In this document: piece after piece, positions 10,141 through 19,426 of the stretch
How positions within the stretch are numbered: position 1 is the first letter of the stretch
How the letters are laid out: each line of letters begins with the position of its first letter
NCBI GenBank assembly: GCA_026954015.1
Contig: JAIXLP010000052.1
Span: 4,232 to 68,231 of the forward strand
Direction of reading: 5' to 3'
Length of the DNA: 64,000 nt
Source: Burkholderiales bacterium
GTDB taxonomy: Bacteria > Pseudomonadota > Gammaproteobacteria > Burkholderiales > Burkholderiaceae_C
The notes under the pieces: model-generated
The model's database searches: none
Told to the model about the DNA's origin: nothing
Seen by the model: only the letters and a program-made list of their open reading frames with translations
Program-made: the position numbers and the translations under genes

Positions 10141-11120
10141 TGGCCACCGCCCCCACCCCGTCCGCCGACGACGAGTACGAGGACCTGCTCAGCCACTGGC
10201 TGGACCTGGAGTCGGCGCTCGCGATGCTGCTCACGCACCCGCGCCAGGTGCGCGGCTTCGCGCTCAAGGTGCGCCAGGGCGACCTGTGGCTGCAGGACAT
10301 CATCGGCCACGACACCGACGCGGCGCTGTACCTGATGTTCCAGCTCGCGACCACGTCCGTCGTGGGCTACAGCGCCTCGCACGCGCTGGTGTGCACCACG
10401 CTGTGCCACCTGCTCGCGCGCGAGCTGCGCCTGCCCGCGTCCGAGCGCGACGCCCTCGTGCACGCCGCGGTCACGATGAACATCGGCATGACGGTGCTGC
10501 AGAACGACCTGGCGCTGCAGCGCGAGCCGCTCACTGCCGAGCAGAAGCAGGCGATCGCGCGCCACCCTGTGGCGGGCGCGGCGCTGCTCGGCGAGCTCGG
10601 CATCCGCGACGACCTCTGGCTGGACGTGGTGGCGCACCACCACGACGCGCCGGCGAGCGCGGCGCTGGAGCGCCTGCCCATCGAGCAGCGCCTGGCGCTG
10701 GTGCTCGCGACGACGGACCGCTACGCCGCGATGATCTCGCCGCGCAAATCGCGTCCGGGGCGCAGCACGAGCGATTCGGTGCGCGCCATCGCCGATCAGG
10801 GCGGGCGCTTTGGCGGCGACGTGGCCCAGGCGCTCGCGCGCACCGTCGGCGCGTACCCGCCCGGCACCTTCGTGCGGCTGGACAACGACGAGACCGCGGT
10901 GGTGCTGCGCCGTGGCGAGCGCCCCGACACGCCGCTCGTCGCGACCGTGATCGACGCCCACGGCAAGGCGCTCGCCCGGCCCCGGCTGCACCAGACGGCG
11001 GGCACGCCGCGGGTGCGCTCGGCGCTCGCGCGCGCGGCGATCACGATGGAAGTCAACCACCGCGCCATGGTGCGGCTCGGGCTGTACACGGCGCGCGCGG
11101 CCGCGGCGCCGCTGCCCTGA
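10140..11120 (+). CDS. Degenerate HD-GYP domain protein
   Basis: A 326-residue protein without a signal peptide. Residues about 75-200 resemble an HD-GYP phosphodiesterase domain: a helix with SASHALVCTTLCHLLARELR, then VHAAVTMNIGMTVLQNDLAL, then ARHPVAGAALLGELG and VVAHHHD. The family HD pair reads HA and the GYP motif reads as NIG, so cyclic-di-GMP hydrolysis is doubtful. It may act as a binding or scaffold protein. The start ATG overlaps the protease stop (TGATG), implying translational coupling. Together with YajQ upstream this is a possible nucleotide-signalling group (inference). Confidence 0.65.
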   Translation: MATAPTPSADDEYEDLLSHWLDLESALAMLLTHPRQVRGFALKVRQGDLWLQDIIGHDTDAALYLMFQLATTSVVGYSASHALVCTTLCHLLARELRLPASERDALVHAAVTMNIGMTVLQNDLALQREPLTAEQKQAIARHPVAGAALLGELGIRDDLWLDVVAHHHDAPASAALERLPIEQRLALVLATTDRYAAMISPRKSRPGRSTSDSVRAIADQGGRFGGDVAQALARTVGAYPPGTFVRLDNDETAVVLRRGERPDTPLVATVIDAHGKALARPRLHQTAGTPRVRSALARAAITMEVNHRAMVRLGLYTARAAAAPLP

Positions 11121-11127
11121 AGCTGCG

Positions 11128-11766
11128 CTACGTGCGCTGCTTGCCCGCGCCGAGCCTGGGCTCCTTGCCCTCGATGAGCCGCTTTATGTTGGCCGCGTGG
11201 CGCCATGCGAGCAGGCCTGCCATGACGGCGATCGCCAGACCCACGCCTGCATGCGTCTCCCAGACCACGCCGCCCGCGATGAGGTAGAAGAACGGCGCGA
11301 ACGCCGCCGCCACCAGCGAGGCGAGCGACACCCAGCGGAAGAACGCCACGATGATGAGCCAGGTGGCCAGCGTCGCCAGCGCGAGCCAGCCGCTCACGCC
11401 CAGCAGCACGCCCAGCGCCGTGGCCACGCCCTTGCCGCCCTTGAAGCCGAAGAACACCGGCCACAGGTGCCCGGCAAACGCGGCCAGCGCCACGAGCGCC
11501 ATCGTGCCCTCGCCCAAGCCGTAGGCCGGGCCGTAGGTGCGCACCAGGAACACCGGCAGCCAGCCCTTGGCGCAGTCCAGCAGCAGCGTGAGCACCGCCG
11601 CCGGCCTGGAGCCCGAGCGCAGCACGTTGGTCGCGCCGGGGTTTTTGCTGCCGTAGCTGCGCGGGTCCGACAGGCCCATCGCCCGGCTCACGATCACGGC
11701 GAACGACAGCGAACCCAGCAGGTACGCCGCCACGACGGCCAGTATCGACAACAGTGTGCTGTTCAC
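11128..11766 (-). CDS. plsY: Acyl-phosphate:glycerol-3-phosphate acyltransferase
   Basis: Membrane enzyme transferring acyl groups from acyl-phosphate to glycerol-3-phosphate, the first committed step of phospholipid synthesis. The 212 residues carry the three PlsY signatures: [13 protein letters not shown], the [12 protein letters not shown] loop, and the [13 protein letters not shown] loop. About five membrane segments are visible. The start codon is GTG. It is convergent with the HD gene and lies 27 bases downstream of ybaK on the same strand. Confidence 0.95.
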   Translation of the reverse strand: MNSTLLSILAVVAAYLLGSLSFAVIVSRAMGLSDPRSYGSKNPGATNVLRSGSRPAAVLTLLLDCAKGWLPVFLVRTYGPAYGLGEGTMALVALAAFAGHLWPVFFGFKGGKGVATALGVLLGVSGWLALATLATWLIIVAFFRWVSLASLVAAAFAPFFYLIAGGVVWETHAGVGLAIAVMAGLLAWRHAANIKRLIEGKEPRLGAGKQRT

Positions 11767-11793
11767 GCGCGCAACCCTCTCACCTTGGAGCGT

Positions 11794-12294
11794 TCATTCT
11801 GCCAGCGCGCAGTGCACGGGCCGCGCGCCCAGCAGCTGCACGCACACCTGCGGGTCGAGCTGCAGGAGGTAGCCGCGGCGCCCGCCATTGATCGCGATGC
11901 GCGCCAGCGCCAGGATGCTCTCCTCGATGTACACCGGCATCGCCTTCTTCACGCCGAACGGCGAGGTGCCGCCCACGAGGTAGCCGCTGTGGCGCTGCGC
12001 CACCTCGGGCCTGCAGGGCTCGACGTGCTTGGCGCCGATGCAGCGCGCAAGGTTCTTGGTGGACACCGTGCAGTCGCCGTGCATCAGCACGATGAGCGGG
12101 CGCGCGTCCTGGTCCTGCATCACCAGCGTCTTGACCACCGCGTGCTCGTCCAGGCCGAGCTGGCGCGCCGCCTCGCCCGTGCCGCCGTGCTCCACGTAGT
12201 CGTAGGGATGCTCGGTGAACGCCACGCCATGCGCGCGCAGTTGCTGCGTGGCGGGCGTTTCGCTCACGTGGTGCGATGCAGTCTTGCGGGCCAT
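11794..12294 (-). CDS. ybaK: Cys-tRNA(Pro)/Cys-tRNA(Cys) deacylase YbaK
   Basis: Editing enzyme that hydrolyses mischarged Cys-tRNA(Pro). The 166-residue protein shows the YbaK/ProX fold: EHPYDYVEHG, the VVKTLVMQD strand with the conserved lysine, and GYLVGGTSPFGVKKAMPV, the family's glycine-rich substrate loop. The start is the ATG at 12294 (MARKTASHHVSETPATQ). A longer frame runs upstream through a copy of the palindromic repeat and is not family-like. That repeat therefore lies in the 5' untranslated region, nine bases from the start codon, and could influence expression (inference). Confidence 0.93.
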   Translation of the reverse strand: MARKTASHHVSETPATQQLRAHGVAFTEHPYDYVEHGGTGEAARQLGLDEHAVVKTLVMQDQDARPLIVLMHGDCTVSTKNLARCIGAKHVEPCRPEVAQRHSGYLVGGTSPFGVKKAMPVYIEESILALARIAINGGRRGYLLQLDPQVCVQLLGARPVHCALAE

Positions 12295-12302
12295 GGTACG
12301 GG

Positions 12303-12348
12303 TTTGATAGCTGCCCGCGCTTGCCGGGCAAGCGCCAGATGCCGATTT
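12303..12348 (+). repeat. Dispersed palindromic repeat, copy 3
   Basis: Reads TTTGATAGCTGCCCGCGCTT then GCCGGGCAAGCGCCAGATGCCGATTT, a full-length copy with both arms. It sits between the divergent ybaK and hydrolase genes, nine bases from the ybaK start. Confidence 0.85.
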
Positions 12349-12416
12349 GACGGTAATTATCCCGCATGGCCGCACGTGGATGCGCCGCGGCGGCGCGTCT
12401 TGGGAATAATCGGGCC

Positions 12417-13346
12417 ATGTACCAGGAACGCCTCCCCGCCCGCGACGAGTCCGTGCCGATCCGCGGCATCGTCTACCACCTGCGCCTGTGGGGCGACGCC
12501 GCCACGCGATTGCCCCCGCTCGTGCTGCTGCACGGCTGGATGGACGTGGGCGCGTCGTGGCAGTTCGTGGTCGACGCGCTGGGCAGGCCGTTCACGCAGG
12601 GGCGCCTGATCGTCGCGCCCGACTGGCGCGGCTTCGGCCTGTCCATGCCCGCCGCGCCGACCGACTGCTACCACTTCCCCGACTACCTGGCCGACCTGGA
12701 CCAGATCCTGGAGCACTGCGCGGGCGGCCAGCCTGCGGACCTCGTGGGCCACAGCATGGGCGGCAACGTAGCCATGATGTACGCGGGCGCGCGGCCCACG
12801 CGCGTGCGCCGCCTCGTCAACCTCGAAGGCTTCGGGCTGCCCGCCACGCGGCCCGCGCAGGCACCCAACCGCTACGCGCAGTGGATGGACGAGATGCGCC
12901 AGCTCAGGCGCGGCGAGATCGCGCTCAAGGACTACGACGACCTGGACGGCGTGGCCCGCCGCCTCATCAAGACCAACCCGCGCCTGGCGCCCGACAAGGC
13001 CGCGTGGCTCGCGCGGCACTGGGCGCGCCCCGGCAGCGACGGGCGCTGGCGCATCCTGGGCGACGCGGCGCACAAGGTGACGAGCGCGCAGCTCTTTCGC
13101 GCGGACGAAGCCGTGGCGCTCTACGGCGCCATCACCGCACCGGTGCTCAACGTCGAGGCCGAAAGCGACAGCCTCGCGCAGTGGTGGGGCGAGCGCTACA
13201 CCCACGCGCAGTACCGCGAGCGCCTGGCCCGCGTGCGCGACGTGCGCAGCACCACGCTCGCGGACTGCGGCCACATGCTGCACCACGACCAGCCCGAGGC
13301 GGTGGCGCGGCTGATCGAGAATTTCCTGAACAAGAAGACGCTCTAA
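12417..13346 (+). CDS. Alpha/beta-hydrolase
   Basis: A 309-residue cytosolic alpha/beta-hydrolase. The oxyanion-region motif LHGWMDVGASW is near residue 40, the nucleophile elbow GHSMGGN puts the catalytic serine near residue 113, and the catalytic histidine is in DCGHMLHHD near residue 286. The start is the ATG at 12417 (MYQERLPARDESV); an earlier in-frame ATG would begin in the ybaK promoter region. The substrate cannot be told: esterases, epoxide hydrolases and C-C hydrolases share this pattern. The stop codon is followed at the next base by a terminal-inverted-repeat element. Confidence 0.85.
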   Translation: MYQERLPARDESVPIRGIVYHLRLWGDAATRLPPLVLLHGWMDVGASWQFVVDALGRPFTQGRLIVAPDWRGFGLSMPAAPTDCYHFPDYLADLDQILEHCAGGQPADLVGHSMGGNVAMMYAGARPTRVRRLVNLEGFGLPATRPAQAPNRYAQWMDEMRQLRRGEIALKDYDDLDGVARRLIKTNPRLAPDKAAWLARHWARPGSDGRWRILGDAAHKVTSAQLFRADEAVALYGAITAPVLNVEAESDSLAQWWGERYTHAQYRERLARVRDVRSTTLADCGHMLHHDQPEAVARLIENFLNKKTL

Positions 13347-13507
13347 GGTGATGCTGAACCGGTCCCTCGCGCGTGTCGCATCCCCGCCCGGGGCGGTCTG
13401 CGGCGTTGCAAATGCTCGCCATAGCCACCGCTATGTCTGCGCTTTGCGCCTTGCATTCCATCCCCATGCAGGGCACGCCACATCGCGGGGGCTGGTCCAG
13501 CGTCACC
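13347..13507 (+). repeat. 161-bp element with terminal inverted repeats, copy 1
   Basis: The left end reads GGTGATGCTGAACCGGTCC and the right end is its near inverse (GGCTGGTCCAGCGTCACC). The interior has a small palindrome around CATAGCCACCGCTATG. A second copy, in the opposite orientation, is at 53298-53459, and the interiors are clearly homologous (shared runs such as GGGGCGGTCTGCGGCGTTGC). Both copies begin at the base after a stop codon. There is no transposase, so it resembles a non-autonomous MITE or a REP-like bubble. Confidence 0.85.
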
Positions 13508-13515
13508 TAGCGCAG

Positions 13516-13547
13516 TTCTGGCAAGCGCCAGCAGCTACGTAAAAAAG
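13516..13547 (-). repeat. Dispersed palindromic repeat, partial copy 4
   Basis: The reverse complement reads TTTTTACGTAGCTGCTGGCG then CTTGCCAG, matching one half of the repeat family. It abuts the 161-bp element, in the region upstream of prfB. Confidence 0.6.
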
Positions 13548-13612
13548 AGTGCCTCCGGTCGCGTGAGAAAATACGCGGTTATTTCGCACACGCACCCCCA
13601 CAGGACATGGCC

Positions 13613-14717
13613 ATGGACGCAGAACAGATCAACCACATCGGCACCACCCTCGAAGACCTCGGCGCGCGCACCGAGGACTTGCGGAGGTATCTTTGACTAC
13701 GATGCCAAGTACGAACGCCTGAGAACCGTCAACGCCGCGCTCGAAGACCCCAACGTCTGGAACGACCCGAAGAAGGCCCAGGAACTGGGCAAGGAAAAGA
13801 AGCTGCTCGACGGCGTGGTGCTCACGCTGCAAAAACTCACGCAGGAGATTGCCGACAACACCGAGCTCTACGAGATGAGCAAGGAAGAAGGCGACGAGGC
13901 GGGCCTGGCGGCCATCGAGAGCGAGGTCGACAAGCTCCGGCATCCGGTGGAAGAGCTGGAATTCCGCCGCATGTTCAGCAAGGAGGCGGACCCGCTCAAC
14001 TGCTACATCGACATCCAGGCCGGCGCGGGCGGCACCGAGGCCTGCGACTGGGCCGGCATGCTGCTGCGCCAGTACCTCAAGTACGCCGAGCGCAAGGGCT
14101 TCAAGGCCACGGTGGATGAAGAAACGCCGGGCGACGTGGCCGGCATCAAGGGCGCGACCATCCACATCGAGGGCGAATACGCCTACGGCCTGCTGCGCAC
14201 CGAAACCGGCGTGCACCGGCTGGTGCGCAAGAGCCCGTTCGACAGCTCCGGCGGGCGCCACACCTCGTTTGCTTCGCTGTTCGTCTACCCCGAGATCGAC
14301 GACTCGATCGAGATCGACATCAACCCGGCGGACGTGCGCGTCGACACCTTCCGCGCCAGCGGCGCGGGCGGCCAGCACATCAACAAGACCGATTCGGCCG
14401 TGCGCCTGACGCACATTCCGACCAACACCGTCGTCATCTGCCAGGACGGGCGCAGCCAGCACAGCAACCGCGACGTGGCCTGGCAGCGCCTGCGCTCCAA
14501 GCTCTACGAGCTGGAGTTGAGCAAGCGCATGGCCGAGCAGCAGGCGCTGGAAGACACCAAGAGCGACGTCGGCTGGGGCCACCAGATACGCTCCTATGTG
14601 CTGGACAACAGCCGCATCAAGGATCTGCGCACCAACGTCGAGGTCTCGGCCACCCAGAAGGTGCTCGACGGGGACCTCGACGTCTTCATCGAAGCCTCGC
14701 TCAAACAGGGCGTCTAA
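13613..14717 (+). CDS. prfB: Peptide chain release factor 2, with programmed +1 frameshift
   Basis: Recognises UGA and UAA stop codons and triggers peptide release. The coding sequence is split: codons 1-27 from ATG 13613 ([10 protein letters not shown]...LRRYL) end at an in-frame TGA at 13694, and translation continues in the +1 frame from GAC at 13695 (DYDAKYERL). The joined product is about 367 residues. It contains the tripeptide anticodon SPF in KSPFDSSGG and the catalytic GGQ in [10 protein letters not shown] near residues 252-254. An ATG two codons earlier (13607) shares the frame and is the alternative start. pepN follows after 15 bases. Confidence 0.96.
13679..13697 (+). promoter_or_regulatory. 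Autoregulatory +1 frameshift site of prfB
   Basis: GGAGGTATCTTTGAC is the classic RF2 recoding site: a Shine-Dalgarno-like GGAGG three bases before CTT, then the weak stop context TGAC. When RF2 is scarce, the ribosome slips from CTT to GAC and makes full-length RF2; when RF2 is abundant it terminates at the TGA. Confidence 0.95.
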
Positions 14718-14732
14718 GGAAAGGATCACACC

Positions 14733-17441
14733 ATGATGAGAGAAGGCAACGCGACGGCCGTGTACCGCCTGGAGTACCAGCCGCCGGCCTACTGGGTCGA
14801 TACCGTCGACCTCACCTTCGACCTGGACCCGGCCAAGACGCGCGTCCTGAACAAGATGCGCCTGCGCCGCAACCCCGGCGTGCCGCCGCAGCCGCTGCGC
14901 CTCGATGGCGAAGAGCTCAACCTCGCGCGCGTGCTGGTCAACGGCGCGGGCACCTCGTTCAAGATCGAAGGCGAGCAGCTCGTGCTCGAAAACCTGCCCG
15001 AGGGCAACGAGCCGTTTGACCTCGAAATCTTCACCACCTGCGCGCCCGAGAAGAACACCCAGCTCATGGGCCTGTACGTGAGCAACGGCACCTTCTTCAC
15101 GCAGTGCGAGGCGCAGGGCTTTCGGCGCATCACCTACTACCTCGACCGCCCCGACGTGATGGCGAATTTCACGGTGCTGCTGCGCGCGGACAAGCGGCAC
15201 TACCCGGTGCTGCTCTCCAACGGCAACCTGGTGGAAAGCGGCGAGCTGGAAAACGGCCGCCACTTTGCCCGCTGGGTCGATCCGCACAGGAAGCCGTGCT
15301 ACCTCTTCGCGCTCGTCGCCGGCCAGCTCGTCGCGCGCGAGCAGCAGATCACCAGCCGTGCAGGCAAACAGCATCTGCTGCAGGTCTGGGTGCGCCCCGG
15401 GGATCTGGGCAAGACCGAGCACGCGATGAACTCGCTCATGGCGGCGATCGCCTGGGACGAGACGCGCTTTGGCCTCTCGCTCGACCTGGAGCGCTTCATG
15501 ATCGTCGCCACCAGCGACTTCAACATGGGCGCGATGGAAAACAAGGGCCTGAACATCTTCAACACCAAGTACGTGCTCGCGAGCCAGTCCACCGCCACCG
15601 ACCTGGACTACGCGAACATCGAGGGCGTCGTGGGCCACGAGTACTTCCACAACTGGACGGGCGACCGCGTCACCTGCCGCGACTGGTTCCAGCTCTCGCT
15701 GAAAGAAGGCCTCACGGTCTTTCGCGACCAGGAATTCTCGATGGACATGGCGGGCTCTCCTTCAGCCCGCGCCACGCGCCGCATCGAGGACGTGCGCGTG
15801 CTGCGCACCGCCCAGTTCCCCGAGGACGCCGGCCCCATGGCCCACCCGGTGCGCCCCGACAGCTACGTCGAGATCAACAACTTCTACACCGTCACGGTCT
15901 ACGAAAAAGGCGCCGAGGTCGTGCGCATGCAGCGCACGCTGGTCGGCGGCCACGAGGGCTTCGCCAGGGGCATGAAGCTCTACTTCGAGCGCCACGACGG
16001 CCACGCCGTCACCTGCGACGACTTCGCGCAGGCGATCGCCGACGCCAACCCCGGCAGTGCGCTCGCCACGCACCTTGACCAGTTCAAGCGCTGGTACAGC
16101 CAGTCCGGCACGCCGCGCGTGCACGCCGAGGGCGCCTACGACGCCGCCGCGCAAACGTACACGCTCACGCTCAGCCAGAGCTGCCCGGCCACGCCCGGCC
16201 AGCCGGGCAAGCAGCCCTTCGTGATCCCCGTCGCGCTCGGCCTCGTCGCGCAGGACGGCACGCCGCTCGCCCTGCAGCTCGAAGGCGAAGCCGCCGCCAG
16301 CGGTACCGAGCGCACGCTGGTGCTGCACGAGGCGAGCCAGCGCTACACCTTCGTGAACGTCGCGGCCGCTCCCGTGCCGTCGTTGCTGCGCGGCTTCAGC
16401 GCGCCCGTGATCCTGGACTGCGCCTACGGCGACGACGCCCTGCTCACGCTGCTCGCACACGACGGCGACCCTTTCAACCGCTGGGAGGCCGGCCAGCGCC
16501 TGCTGCTGCGCGTTGCCACTGAATCGATAGCTGCCCGCGCAAGCGGGGCAAGCGCTACAGGCCAAAAGGGCTTGATACCCACGCGCATCGTCGACGCGCT
16601 GCGCGCGGTGCTGCGCCACCCGCAACTGGACGCCGCGTTCAAGGAACTCGTGCTCACCCTGCCCTCCGAGTCCTACCTCGCCGAGCAGCTCGACGTGGTC
16701 GATCCGCAGCAGGTGCACGCGGTGCGCGAAGCCATGCGCGCGCAGCTCGCGCGCGAGCTGCAGGCCGACTGGGTCTGGGCCTATGAAGCGCACCAGACCG
16801 GCGGCGCCTACCACCCCGACGCGGTGAGCAGCGGCCGGCGCGCGCTCGCGAACCTGGCGCTTTCCATGCTGTGCCTGGCCGCGCAGGGCAGCGGCGACGC
16901 CGTCTGGCCCGGCAAGGCCTACCAGCGCTGCAAGGACGCCACCAACATGACCGACCGCCTGGGCGCGCTCGGCGCGCTGCTGGCGAGCGGCCACGAGCTC
17001 GCCACACCGGCGCTCGCGCGCTTTCACGACCGCTTCAAGGACGACGCGCTCGTGCTCGACAAATGGTTCGCGCTGCAGGCCGGGCGCGTGGATCGCGGCG
17101 GCGACGTGCTGCCCGCGGTGCAAAAACTGCTCACGCACCCGGACTTCAACGCCAGGAACCCCAACCGCGCGCGCAGCCTCATCTTCAGCTACTGCAGCGC
17201 CAACCCGGGGGCCTTCCACCGCGCCGACGGCGCGGGCTACGCCTTCTGGGCCGACCAGGTGCTCAAGCTCGACGCCTTCAACCCGCAGGTCGCCGCGCGC
17301 CTGGCGCGCGCGCTCGACCGCTGGAAGAAGCTGGCCGAGCCCTACCGCGCGCAGGCCCGCGCCGCCATCGAACGCGTCGCCGCGCACACCCCGCTCTCGA
17401 ACGACGTGCGCGAACTCGTCACGCACGCGCTCGCCGATTGA
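14733..17441 (+). CDS. pepN: Aminopeptidase N (M1 family zinc peptidase)
   Basis: Cytosolic zinc aminopeptidase for the last steps of protein turnover. The 902 residues carry the exopeptidase motif GAMENKGLN near residue 266 and the zinc site HEYFHNWTG beginning at residue 302, with the third ligand Glu in [10 protein letters not shown]. The C-terminal helical domain is complete. Odd feature: a copy of the dispersed palindromic repeat (16524-16567) is inserted in frame near residues 598-612, between the conserved [14 protein letters not shown] and the [12 protein letters not shown] helix, adding roughly 15 residues. The gene follows prfB closely and fbp follows 11 bases later, so co-transcription is likely. 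Confidence 0.96.
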   Translation: MMREGNATAVYRLEYQPPAYWVDTVDLTFDLDPAKTRVLNKMRLRRNPGVPPQPLRLDGEELNLARVLVNGAGTSFKIEGEQLVLENLPEGNEPFDLEIFTTCAPEKNTQLMGLYVSNGTFFTQCEAQGFRRITYYLDRPDVMANFTVLLRADKRHYPVLLSNGNLVESGELENGRHFARWVDPHRKPCYLFALVAGQLVAREQQITSRAGKQHLLQVWVRPGDLGKTEHAMNSLMAAIAWDETRFGLSLDLERFMIVATSDFNMGAMENKGLNIFNTKYVLASQSTATDLDYANIEGVVGHEYFHNWTGDRVTCRDWFQLSLKEGLTVFRDQEFSMDMAGSPSARATRRIEDVRVLRTAQFPEDAGPMAHPVRPDSYVEINNFYTVTVYEKGAEVVRMQRTLVGGHEGFARGMKLYFERHDGHAVTCDDFAQAIADANPGSALATHLDQFKRWYSQSGTPRVHAEGAYDAAAQTYTLTLSQSCPATPGQPGKQPFVIPVALGLVAQDGTPLALQLEGEAAASGTERTLVLHEASQRYTFVNVAAAPVPSLLRGFSAPVILDCAYGDDALLTLLAHDGDPFNRWEAGQRLLLRVATESIAARASGASATGQKGLIPTRIVDALRAVLRHPQLDAAFKELVLTLPSESYLAEQLDVVDPQQVHAVREAMRAQLARELQADWVWAYEAHQTGGAYHPDAVSSGRRALANLALSMLCLAAQGSGDAVWPGKAYQRCKDATNMTDRLGALGALLASGHELATPALARFHDRFKDDALVLDKWFALQAGRVDRGGDVLPAVQKLLTHPDFNARNPNRARSLIFSYCSANPGAFHRADGAGYAFWADQVLKLDAFNPQVAARLARALDRWKKLAEPYRAQARAAIERVAAHTPLSNDVRELVTHALAD
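16524..16567 (+). repeat. Dispersed palindromic repeat, copy 5, inside pepN
   Basis: Reads TCGATAGCTGCCCGCGCAAG then CGGGGCAAGCGCTACAGGCCAAAA. It matches the intergenic copies and is translated as part of PepN ([16 protein letters not shown]). Confidence 0.85.
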
Positions 17442-17452
17442 AAGGACACGCC

Positions 17453-18463
17453 ATGGTCGACCACCGCATCAGCCTCACGCGCTACCTCGTCGAGCAGCAG
17501 CGCGTGCACGGGCACATCCCGTCGGAACTGCGCCTGCTGCTCGAAGTGGTGGCGCGCGCCTGCAAGCGCATCAGCTTCGCCGTGAACAAGGGCGAGCTGG
17601 GCGACGTCATGGGCAGCGCCGGCACCGAAAACGTGCAGGGCGAAATGCAGAAGAAGCTGGACATCATCGCCAACGAAACGCTGATCGAGGCCAACGAATG
17701 GGGCGGGCATCTGGCCGCCATGGCCAGCGAGGAGATGGAGGGCATCTACGTCGTGCCCAACCGCTACCCCCAGGGCGAATACCTGCTGATGTTCGACCCG
17801 CTCGACGGCTCTTCCAACATCGACGTGAACGTCTCCATCGGCACCATCTTCAGCGTGATCAAGAAGCCCGAGGGCCACCCCGGCGTGCACGACGACGACT
17901 TCCTGCAGCCCGGCAACCGCCAGGTGGCGGCCGGCTACTGCGTCTACGGCCCGCAGACCACGCTGGTGCTCACCGTGGGCGACGGCGTCGCGATGTTCAC
18001 GCTCGACCGTGAGCAGGGCTCGTTCGTGCTCATCCGCGAGAACGTGCGCATCCCCGAGGACACGAAGGAATTCGCCATCAACATGAGCAACATGCGCCAC
18101 TGGGACGCGCCGGTGCGCCGCTACATCGACGAATGCCTGGCCGGCCGCGAAGGCCCGCGCGGCAAGGACTTCAACATGCGCTGGATCGCCAGCATGGTGG
18201 CCGACGTGCACCGCATCCTGTGCCGCGGCGGCATCTTCATGTACCCCTGGGACAAGCGCGAGCCGGCCAAGCCCGGCAAGCTGCGCCTGATGTACGAGGC
18301 CAACCCCATGGGCTGGCTCGTCGAGCAGGCGGGCGGCGCGGCGACAAATGGCCGCGAGCGCATCCTCGACATCCAGCCCACCCAGTTGCACCAGCGCGTG
18401 AGCGTCATCCTCGGCTCCAGGAACGAGGTCGAGCGCGTCACCAGCTACCACACCGAGGGCTGA
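17453..18463 (+). CDS. fbp: Fructose-1,6-bisphosphatase, class I
   Basis: Dephosphorylates fructose-1,6-bisphosphate to fructose-6-phosphate in gluconeogenesis (and the Calvin cycle where present). The 336 residues hold the metal-binding signature [14 protein letters not shown] near residue 120, the substrate region [16 protein letters not shown], and the C-terminal metal ligand in [20 protein letters not shown]. The start is the ATG at 17453, 11 bases after the pepN stop, with AAAGGA just upstream. A longer frame through the pepN end is not family-like. Confidence 0.97.
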   Translation: MVDHRISLTRYLVEQQRVHGHIPSELRLLLEVVARACKRISFAVNKGELGDVMGSAGTENVQGEMQKKLDIIANETLIEANEWGGHLAAMASEEMEGIYVVPNRYPQGEYLLMFDPLDGSSNIDVNVSIGTIFSVIKKPEGHPGVHDDDFLQPGNRQVAAGYCVYGPQTTLVLTVGDGVAMFTLDREQGSFVLIRENVRIPEDTKEFAINMSNMRHWDAPVRRYIDECLAGREGPRGKDFNMRWIASMVADVHRILCRGGIFMYPWDKREPAKPGKLRLMYEANPMGWLVEQAGGAATNGRERILDIQPTQLHQRVSVILGSRNEVERVTSYHTEG

Positions 18464-18501
18464 ACCGGGGCCCGCCCGCCCCGGCGCCCCACCTTGCCGT
18501 C

Positions 18502-19191
18502 ATGGAGCTCACGCTGCCCGTGCTCGTGGTCGCGCTCGGCAAGAGCCTGCTGTTTGCCATCGCGGCCGTGCTGCCCATCATCAACCCGCTCGCCACCGCG
18601 CCGATCTTCGTCGCCTGGACGCAGGGCATGAATGACCGCGAGCGCCGCCACCTGGCCACCACCATCGGCAAGTACGTCACGCTGCTGCTCGCGCTCACCA
18701 CGGTGCTGGGCTCGCTCGTGCTGGACTTCTTCGGCATCTCGCTGCCCGTGGTGCGCGTGGCGGGCGGCATCATCGTCGCGTACAACGCCTGGCTCATGCT
18801 CAACACGCAGGAGCCGGCGCACGACGAAACCACGCAGATGGCGCAAACGCTCACGCGCCAGAACGCGCGCCGCGAAGCCTTCTACCCGCTGTCGTTCCCC
18901 ATCACCTGCGGCCCCGGCTCGCTCGCCGCCGCGATTGCCGTGGGCGCGAGCCTGCACAGCCCACGCATCACCGAAACGCTCGCCAGCCTCACGGGCGCGC
19001 TCATGGGCATGGTGCTCGTGGGCACCGTGGTCGCGCTCACCTACCGCTACGCCACCGCGCTGCTGCGCAAGCTCGGCGAGGTGGGCCAGCTCGTGTTCCT
19101 GCGCCTCATGGCCTTCCTGCTGCTGGCCGTGGGCGTGCAGATCATCTGGGAGGGCGTGCGCGGCCTCATCCTCAGCCTGCCGGGGCACTGA
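18502..19191 (+). CDS. MarC family integral membrane protein
   Basis: A 229-residue inner-membrane protein with six predicted hydrophobic segments and the MarC/UPF0056 features: LPIINPLATAPIFVAWT near the N-terminus and FPITCGPGSLAAAIAVGAS in the middle. The family is named for the mar locus, but its transport function is unproven. A hydrophilic loop of about 30 residues (TQEPAHDETTQ...) separates the two halves, as is usual. It starts 38 bases after fbp and may share its transcript; a tRNA gene with its own promoter follows. Confidence 0.9.
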   Translation: MELTLPVLVVALGKSLLFAIAAVLPIINPLATAPIFVAWTQGMNDRERRHLATTIGKYVTLLLALTTVLGSLVLDFFGISLPVVRVAGGIIVAYNAWLMLNTQEPAHDETTQMAQTLTRQNARREAFYPLSFPITCGPGSLAAAIAVGASLHSPRITETLASLTGALMGMVLVGTVVALTYRYATALLRKLGEVGQLVFLRLMAFLLLAVGVQIIWEGVRGLILSLPGH

Positions 19192-19220
19192 ACGGGCACG
19201 AACCGTCCGGCAGCACCCTC

Positions 19221-19226
19221 TATAAT
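19221..19226 (+). promoter_or_regulatory. -10 box of the tRNA-Thr promoter
   Basis: A perfect TATAAT lies 10 bases before the mature tRNA 5' end. The -35 region about 17 bases upstream is poor, so only the -10 is supported. Confidence 0.55.
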
Positions 19227-19236
19227 CGCGGGCTTG

Positions 19237-19312
19237 GCCGGAGTAGCTCAGTTGGTAGAGCAGCTCATTCGTAATGAGAAGGTCGGGGGTTCGATTCCTC
19301 TCTCCGGCACCA
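19237..19312 (+). tRNA. tRNA-Thr (anticodon CGT)
   Basis: A 76-base cloverleaf: acceptor GCCGGAG pairing with CTCCGGC, D-arm GCTC/GAGC, anticodon loop TTCGTAA giving CGT (reads ACG), T-arm with TTCGATT, and an encoded CCA end. The D-arm, anticodon loop and variable region agree with the E. coli tRNA-Thr(CGU) pattern. A hairpin terminator follows. Confidence 0.97.
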
Positions 19313-19322
19313 CGCAAGAAAG

Positions 19323-19360
19323 AAAGCGCACTACGTAAACAGTAGCGCGCTTTTCTTTTT
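19323..19360 (+). terminator. Intrinsic terminator after tRNA-Thr
   Basis: AAAGCGCACTAC (19323-19334) pairs with GTAGCGCGCTTT (19342-19353) with one mismatch and runs into TTTTCTTTTT. Confidence 0.8.
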
Positions 19361-19426
19361 GCGACTTGCAAGCCCCATCACGCGGCCACCCCCGAGCCAC
19401 CGCGCCACCAAAGTGACGCCGCGCCC

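Noticed and set aside
13348-13542. Small protein encoded by the 161-bp element (64 codons), with a similar frame in the second copy near 53285-53593
   Set aside because: The peptide similarity follows from the repeated DNA. The second frame overlaps the P450 gene on the same strand in another frame, there is no ribosome site, and codon use is not gene-like.
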